A stretch of 64,000 nucleotides of DNA from Desulfosporosinus sp. OT. Its GTDB lineage: Bacteria; Bacillota; Desulfitobacteriia; Desulfitobacteriales; Desulfitobacteriaceae. The number at the start of each line of letters is the position of its first letter. The first letter of the stretch is position 1. The stretch lies in the NCBI RefSeq assembly GCF_000224515.1, contig NZ_AGAF01000105.1, forward strand, positions 18,964 to 82,963, given 5' to 3'. The notes beneath the pieces were generated by a model. The model was not told the DNA's origin, searched no databases, and saw only the letters and a program-made list of their open reading frames with translations. Positions 59,503 through 64,000 of the stretch are shown piece by piece. Made by a program: the position numbers and the translations under genes.

Positions 59503-60885
59503 TTATTGTTCTAACGTATTCATATTTAAATGCATAATAACATCGTACAAAGTGTTTAACTCTATAATTTCAACATTTTTGAATCTCGAAGAATCTCTGA
59601 CAGTATTTTTTGCTACATAAACTCGCTTAAATCCCATCCTGTCTATTTCTCTTATTCGCGCCTCTATTGACGGAACTTTTTTGAGTTCGCCGGTAAGTCC
59701 CACATCTGCCAGAAATACTGTATCATTCGGAATTGCTTTGTCCTTCACAGATGAAACTATACACATAATAATTGCTAAGCTTACGGATTGTTCTTTAAGT
59801 TGGAGACCTCCAGTTGTTTTTATGACCACATTCTTATCGTATAAGTTGATTCTACCTCTTTGTTCAAGTATCGAAATCATGGTGTTTAGTTGGTCTCTTC
59901 TTAAACACTCCGCAATTCTTGATGGATAGGGAGTAAACGATCTGGATACCAGGCTTTCGATTTCAACAATGATTGGGCGAGATCCCTCTTTTATTACTGT
60001 TAATGCACTTCCAGAAACCTTTTGCCCATCTCCCCTTTGCGTCATAAAAAACTCGGAAGGATTATCGATCGATAACATGCCTTGTTCAGTCATTGAAAAA
60101 AAACCTATTTCCCCTGTACTTCCGAATCTGTTCTTGGAACACCATGCTCCCCTTAATTCTTCTCCATTTTCTCCATTTAATATCAAGACCGCGTCAACTA
60201 GATGCTCCAAAGCCCGAAGTCCCGCAATTTCATCATCTTTGGTCATTTGTCCGACCATGATAACCGCTCTGGGCCTGCTATTGTTCTTGGCAACTTTTAA
60301 CAGTTCGTTGGCACATTCCATTGTCTGAATGGGCGAGCCCGGGCGAGAATTGTGTTCTTCAAGATTAAAGGTTTGAATACTGTCGATGATAATTAAATCC
60401 GGATCAAGTTCCGCAACAGAGGCCAGAACATTGTTCATACTGGTATCAGAGTATATCCAAATGTTACTCTTGTTGCTGTTTAGAATTCGATCAGCCCTGC
60501 TTTTTATTTGACTGTCACTTTCTTCTGCCGAAGCATAGAGAACCCGATACCCTTTAGAGGCAACATCGTCTGCCACTTGTAAAAGCAGCGTTGACTTTCC
60601 AGCACCTGGCCTTGCTGTCAAAATAATTATCGAATCCCTAACAATTCCGCCACCGAGCACTCGGTTAAATTCACTTAGGCTCGTAACAATTCGATCACTA
60701 TTACCCGATATCACCTCAGATAGCCTTTTGGGCGAAGTCTTTCGACTATTGGACACTGCAGTTGATTTGGCTTGACTAATCATTTCTTCATACGTGTTCC
60801 ATTCCTCACAACTCTGACACTTTCCCATCCACTTTGGGCTTTCGTAGCCGCAATTGGAACATCTATAAATCACCTTATTCTTCAA
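59503..60885 (-). CDS. radA: DNA repair protein RadA, divergent sequence
   Basis: 460 residues, TTG start. Zinc finger CSNCGYESPKWMGKCQSC (9-26), Walker A ARPGAGKSTLLLQ (about 90-102), RadA motif KNRFG (about 246-250) and the Lon-like C-terminal domain LADVGLTGELKKVPSIEARI. Helicase for branch migration in recombination. Walker A usually reads GDPGIGKST, and the KTKEG-type segment is changed to TKDDEIAGLRALEH; AT content looks higher than in the neighbours. Possible replaced copy, but all catalytic motifs remain. Confidence 0.92.
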   Translation of the reverse strand: MKNKVIYRCSNCGYESPKWMGKCQSCEEWNTYEEMISQAKSTAVSNSRKTSPKRLSEVISGNSDRIVTSLSEFNRVLGGGIVRDSIIILTARPGAGKSTLLLQVADDVASKGYRVLYASAEESDSQIKSRADRILNSNKSNIWIYSDTSMNNVLASVAELDPDLIIIDSIQTFNLEEHNSRPGSPIQTMECANELLKVAKNNSRPRAVIMVGQMTKDDEIAGLRALEHLVDAVLILNGENGEELRGAWCSKNRFGSTGEIGFFSMTEQGMLSIDNPSEFFMTQRGDGQKVSGSALTVIKEGSRPIIVEIESLVSRSFTPYPSRIAECLRRDQLNTMISILEQRGRINLYDKNVVIKTTGGLQLKEQSVSLAIIMCIVSSVKDKAIPNDTVFLADVGLTGELKKVPSIEARIREIDRMGFKRVYVAKNTVRDSSRFKNVEIIELNTLYDVIMHLNMNTLEQ

Positions 60886-60951
60886 TACAATGCCCCATTC
60901 CCATCAAACATCTCGGGATAATTTTAATCAATTTCTTCTATGTACTGCCGT

Positions 60952-60989
60952 TCTCATGTAAGACAATTCATGAATTGCCTTACATGAGA
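60952..60989. repeat. 38-bp near-perfect palindrome between clpC and radA
   Basis: TCTCATGTAAG / CTTACATGAGA arms around CAATTCATGAATTG, with a single A-C mismatch pair. Starts 14 bp after the clpC stop. No T-run, so not a standard terminator. Confidence 0.8.
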
Positions 60990-61002
60990 CAACAGCTAGT
61001 TA

Positions 61003-63447
61003 TCATTTCTTGGAGAATTTCATTTTCCCATCCTCGGCTTCCACTCCAATTGTGTCACCGTCTTTAAATTCACCTTCAAGTATTTTTTCCGACAGAGCAT
61101 CTTCTATTAAACGTTGAATTGCTCGCCGCAACGGACGCGCACCAAAAACCGGATCGTTTCCCTCTTTAGCTATTAGAAGAGTTGCGCTCTTCTCAATTTC
61201 GAGCTTTAAGCCATGCTCACCCAATCGTTTGTTCATTTGGCTCATTAATATTTCTGTGATTTTCTCCAAATGTTCCTCTTGGAGAGCATGGAAGACTACT
61301 AGCTCGTCGATACGATTTAGGAACTCTGGGCGGAAGGTTCGTTTTAACTCAGCCATAACCTGTCCGTGCATATTCTTGTAGTCTGCTTTCTCGTCTTTTT
61401 TAGGGGCAAATCCCATTGCTTCCTTTTTCAAGAAGGAGGATCCTACATTTGACGTCATAATAATGACTGTATTTCGGAAATCAACGGTCCTGCCTTTAGT
61501 ATCCGTTAGCCGACCATCTTCAAGCACTTGCAATAAAATATTAAATACTTCAGGATGCGCCTTTTCGATTTCATCCAGCAAAACAACACTATAGGGTTTA
61601 CGCCTTACCGATTCAGTTAACTGACCGCCTTCATCATGTCCAATATATCCTGGAGGTGCTCCTACAAGCCTTGAGACTGCATGTTTCTCCATATATTCAG
61701 ACATATCGATGCGGATCAAAGCCTTTTCATCCCCAAACATCGCCTCGGCTAAAGCGCGACCAAGTTCAGTTTTTCCAACTCCTGTTGGCCCAAGAAAGAT
61801 GAAGGAACCAATCGGGCGTTTGGGATCTCTCAATCCCGCTCGCGCACGGCGGACTGCTCGGGCTACGGCTGTGACTGCGTCTTCTTGTCCAATGAGCCGC
61901 TGATGCAAAATCTCCTCTAAATGCAGGAGACGTTCACTTTCTTCTTGAGCAAGCTTTTTAACAGGTATTCCTGTCCAACTAGCTACAATTTGAGCGATGT
62001 CATCCGCCGTGACTTGGGCACTCTCTTTGTAACGCAGATTTTCCCAGGCCTCTCTTTGTCCAGCAAGCTCTACCCGCAATTTGTGTTCCTGATCGCGGAT
62101 TTGAGCTGCTTTTTCAAATTCCTGGCTGGAAACCGCTGCTTCTTTCTCCTTCTTCAAGCGCTCCGCTTCTTCTTCAAGTAATTTTAAATCTGGCGGAGCG
62201 GTAAAACTAGCTAGACGAACACGCGAAGCTGCCTCATCCATTAAATCGATGGCCTTGTCCGGTAAGAAGCGGTCTGAAATGTATCGATCGGACAGGCGTG
62301 CAGCCGCCTCAATCGCTTCATCTGTAATTTTGACCCGGTGATGCGCTTCATACCGATCGCACAAACCATGAAGAATCCGAATTGCCTCCTCTACAGTCGG
62401 TTCATCGACCGTAATGGGCTGAAAACGACGTTCTAAGGCTGAATCCTTCTCGATATATTTTCGATATTCTTCTAAGGTAGTGGCCCCGATGCATTGAAGT
62501 TCACCTCTGGCTAACGCTGGTTTTAAAATATTTGCTGCATCAATAGCTCCTTCAGCCGCTCCCGCTCCAATTAAGGTATGCAATTCATCAATAAAAAGGA
62601 TGATGTTCCCGTCCGCCCGGATCTCTTCCATTACTTTCTTTAAGCGCTCTTCAAATTCGCCCCGGTATTTGCTTCCAGCAACCATCGCTGAAAGGTCTAA
62701 CGTAATAACTCGTTTGTTTAAAAGAATCTCCGGCACTTTGTTGCCAATAATACTTTGGGCCAAGCCTTCGGCTATAGCTGTTTTACCGACACCTGGTTCC
62801 CCGATCAGCGCCGGATTGTTTTTAGTCCGTCGACTTAAGACCTGGATAACTCGCTCGATTTCCTTTTCTCTCCCGATCACAGGGTCGAGACGAGCTTCGC
62901 GTGCTTGCACTGTAAGGTCGCGTCCAAACTCATTGAGGGCTGGCGTATTCGCAGGCCCGGCGTTCTTGGTGGAAGATATAGGATTAGGCGCCGGTATTGC
63001 CGATTCATCTAATTCCCCACCTAAAAGTTTCACCACTTGTTTCCACACTTTTTCAGGGCTCACATTGAGATTCGCCAAGATTCGGGCCGCAATCCCCTCG
63101 CCCTCCATAATTAATCCCAAGAGCAAATGTTCAGTCCCAATATAATTAACATCTTGGCGGTGAGTTTCCTCATTTGCCAACTCTAAAACCCTTTTCACTC
63201 GCGGAGTAAGCCCCACCTCGCCGTTAAAGGGTTGACCCACCCCGGCAATTTGTTCAACCTGGCCACGAATTTTATCCAGATCTAAACCCATTCCGGTTAA
63301 AGCCTGAGCCGCAATTCCCTCACCCTCTTGAATAAGCCCAAGTAGGATGTGTTCCGTCCCCACAACTTGATGTCCCATCCGTTTAGCTTCACTATGGGCT
63401 ATAGTTAAGACTTTCTCTGCACGTTCTGTATAACGTCTCTTCATCAT
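61003..63447 (-). CDS. clpC: ATP-dependent Clp protease ATP-binding subunit ClpC
   Basis: About 814 residues from the ATG at 63445-63447 (AAAGG eight bases upstream; ATG one codon later also possible). Two Clp_N repeats, AAA domain 1 with [16 protein letters not shown], a UVR-type middle segment [23 protein letters not shown] domain 2 with [20 protein letters not shown], and C-terminal D2-small. Unfolds proteins for ClpP with adaptor McsB/MecA. Usually last gene of ctsR-mcsA-mcsB-clpC. Confidence 0.95.
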   Translation of the reverse strand: MMKRRYTERAEKVLTIAHSEAKRMGHQVVGTEHILLGLIQEGEGIAAQALTGMGLDLDKIRGQVEQIAGVGQPFNGEVGLTPRVKRVLELANEETHRQDVNYIGTEHLLLGLIMEGEGIAARILANLNVSPEKVWKQVVKLLGGELDESAIPAPNPISSTKNAGPANTPALNEFGRDLTVQAREARLDPVIGREKEIERVIQVLSRRTKNNPALIGEPGVGKTAIAEGLAQSIIGNKVPEILLNKRVITLDLSAMVAGSKYRGEFEERLKKVMEEIRADGNIILFIDELHTLIGAGAAEGAIDAANILKPALARGELQCIGATTLEEYRKYIEKDSALERRFQPITVDEPTVEEAIRILHGLCDRYEAHHRVKITDEAIEAAARLSDRYISDRFLPDKAIDLMDEAASRVRLASFTAPPDLKLLEEEAERLKKEKEAAVSSQEFEKAAQIRDQEHKLRVELAGQREAWENLRYKESAQVTADDIAQIVASWTGIPVKKLAQEESERLLHLEEILHQRLIGQEDAVTAVARAVRRARAGLRDPKRPIGSFIFLGPTGVGKTELGRALAEAMFGDEKALIRIDMSEYMEKHAVSRLVGAPPGYIGHDEGGQLTESVRRKPYSVVLLDEIEKAHPEVFNILLQVLEDGRLTDTKGRTVDFRNTVIIMTSNVGSSFLKKEAMGFAPKKDEKADYKNMHGQVMAELKRTFRPEFLNRIDELVVFHALQEEHLEKITEILMSQMNKRLGEHGLKLEIEKSATLLIAKEGNDPVFGARPLRRAIQRLIEDALSEKILEGEFKDGDTIGVEAEDGKMKFSKK

Positions 63448-63465
63448 TTCTTCATCCTTTCTTTT

Positions 63466-63645
63466 ATCGAGGCACGAAGTTCGATGCTCGCAACTCGAAA
63501 TTGAGATTGAAAGCAAAGCTTTCATGATTTAAAAGAGCAAGCCTGTGATACAAGCGATCAGGTTTCCTACCTCGTCCTTTGTGTACTCGTGCCTCATGCC
63601 TCATGTATCGTACCTCGTGCTTCCTGCATCGCGCCTCGTATAAGT
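63466..63645. repeat. Heptamer-period repeat between mcsB and clpC
   Basis: At 63470-63505 units tcgaggc, acgaagt, tcgatgc, tcgcaac, tcgaaat; at 63590-63640, on the minus strand, acgaggt, acgatac, atgaggc, atgaggc, acgag. The second array encodes the last residues of McsB and its stop. Confidence 0.65.
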
Positions 63646-64000
63646 CGAGCCCGCTCCTCATCCCGCTGGTTGGGGTCAAGTTCCCGATCAAGAATATATT
63701 GCAAACATCCCGAACGAGTATCCACGATCAACGTTGCAAAACCATCTTTGATCTTGGGTAATATACCCATATCAGTTCCTAATCGGTCAAGGGACAATAA
63801 ATGAATAGCATCTTCCGAAGAGAGTAGCCGAGCGTTTTGCAAAGTTCCCCGCGCCCGCCAAACCTTATCTTCCAGGAGCATCGGCATTTGCTTTTGGAGA
63901 AGTTCTCGGGCCTTAAGTTCATGCTCGATAATCTGTCCGGTCACAGCATCCAAATGGGTTAAGATATCTTCTTCACTTTTGCCGAGCGTGATCTGATTGG
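63594..64000 (-). CDS. mcsB: Protein arginine kinase McsB (3' part)
   Basis: The gene enters from the right edge; 135 codons are visible, beginning in frame with NQITLGKSEEDILTHLDAVT, then LEDKVWRARGTLQNARLLSS EDAIHLLS and LGTDMGILP, all features of the McsB C-terminal half. McsB phosphorylates arginines of CtsR and damaged proteins for ClpCP. The final GAMQEARGTIHEA is made of heptamer repeat sequence and is not expected to be conserved. Confidence 0.9.
   Translation of the reverse strand, partial: NQITLGKSEEDILTHLDAVTGQIIEHELKARELLQKQMPMLLEDKVWRARGTLQNARLLSSEDAIHLLSLDRLGTDMGILPKIKDGFATLIVDTRSGCLQYILDRELDPNQRDEERARLIRGAMQEARGTIHEA

Overview
The window is a chromosomal segment of an endospore-forming, low-GC Gram-positive bacterium. 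It is most likely a clostridial member of the Peptococcaceae, of the Desulfosporosinus/Desulfitobacterium type. Supporting evidence is the canonical Firmicutes order clpC-radA-carD-yacL-ispDF-gltX-cysES-mrnC-thyX-rlmB-sigH-rpmG-secE-nusG-rplKAJL-rpoBC-str-S10-spc-alpha-ecf-truA-rplM-rpsI-cwlD, the sporulation genes sigH and cwlD, strong GGAGG ribosome binding sites with frequent GTG/TTG starts, and a cysteine-rich insert in EF-Tu that I remember from this family. Nearly every gene is on the minus strand, so transcription runs from high to low coordinates. I saw no prophage, transposase or CRISPR array. The unusual material is in the spaces between the genes and in a few gene starts and ends.

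Layout from low to high coordinates. 1-5102: arginine biosynthesis cluster argC-argJ-argB-argD-carA, with an ARG-box-like site over the argC promoter. 5364-8682: an M20 amidohydrolase, an ECF sigma factor with its own SigW-type promoter and a membrane partner, and arginase. 8683-12440: hairpin-rich and repeat-rich intergenic DNA around an MltG-like anchor protein, a membrane/HTH protein, the spore cortex amidase CwlD and a 39-codon small gene. 12441-36677: the ribosomal protein, translation and transcription superoperon, including secY, adk, map, infA, rpoA, an ECF transporter with fused ATPases, tuf and fusA. 36788-47817: L7Ae-like protein, rpoC, rpoB, L7/L12, L10 with its attenuator leader, L1, L11, nusG, secE. 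47888-53537: rpmG, tRNA-fMet, tRNA-Thr, sigH, rlmB, thyX, mrnC, cysS and cysE under a cysteine T-box. 53942-64000: gltX, ispF, ispD, yacL, carD, one divergently transcribed gene of unknown function, a divergent radA, clpC and the 3' part of mcsB.

Points that deserve attention are: (i) rplN (L14) carries a one-base frameshift in an A5G4 run that also has the form of a -1 slippery heptamer; (ii) ecfT has its conserved N-terminus and ribosome binding site upstream of any ATG/GTG/TTG, which points to an AUC start; (iii) many intergenic spaces are made of degenerate repeats with a strict 7-bp period, which in places supply the last codons and stop of genes (ispD, mcsB); (iv) a second, modular family of palindromic repeats (modules A, B, C) occurs at five places, once as a 34-bp tandem array and once inserted between the L10 attenuator and rplJ; (v) a row of stable hairpins at 8820-9176 ends in a strong terminator and may be a noncoding RNA. 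No computation or database search was possible; family names rest on recognised sequence motifs.
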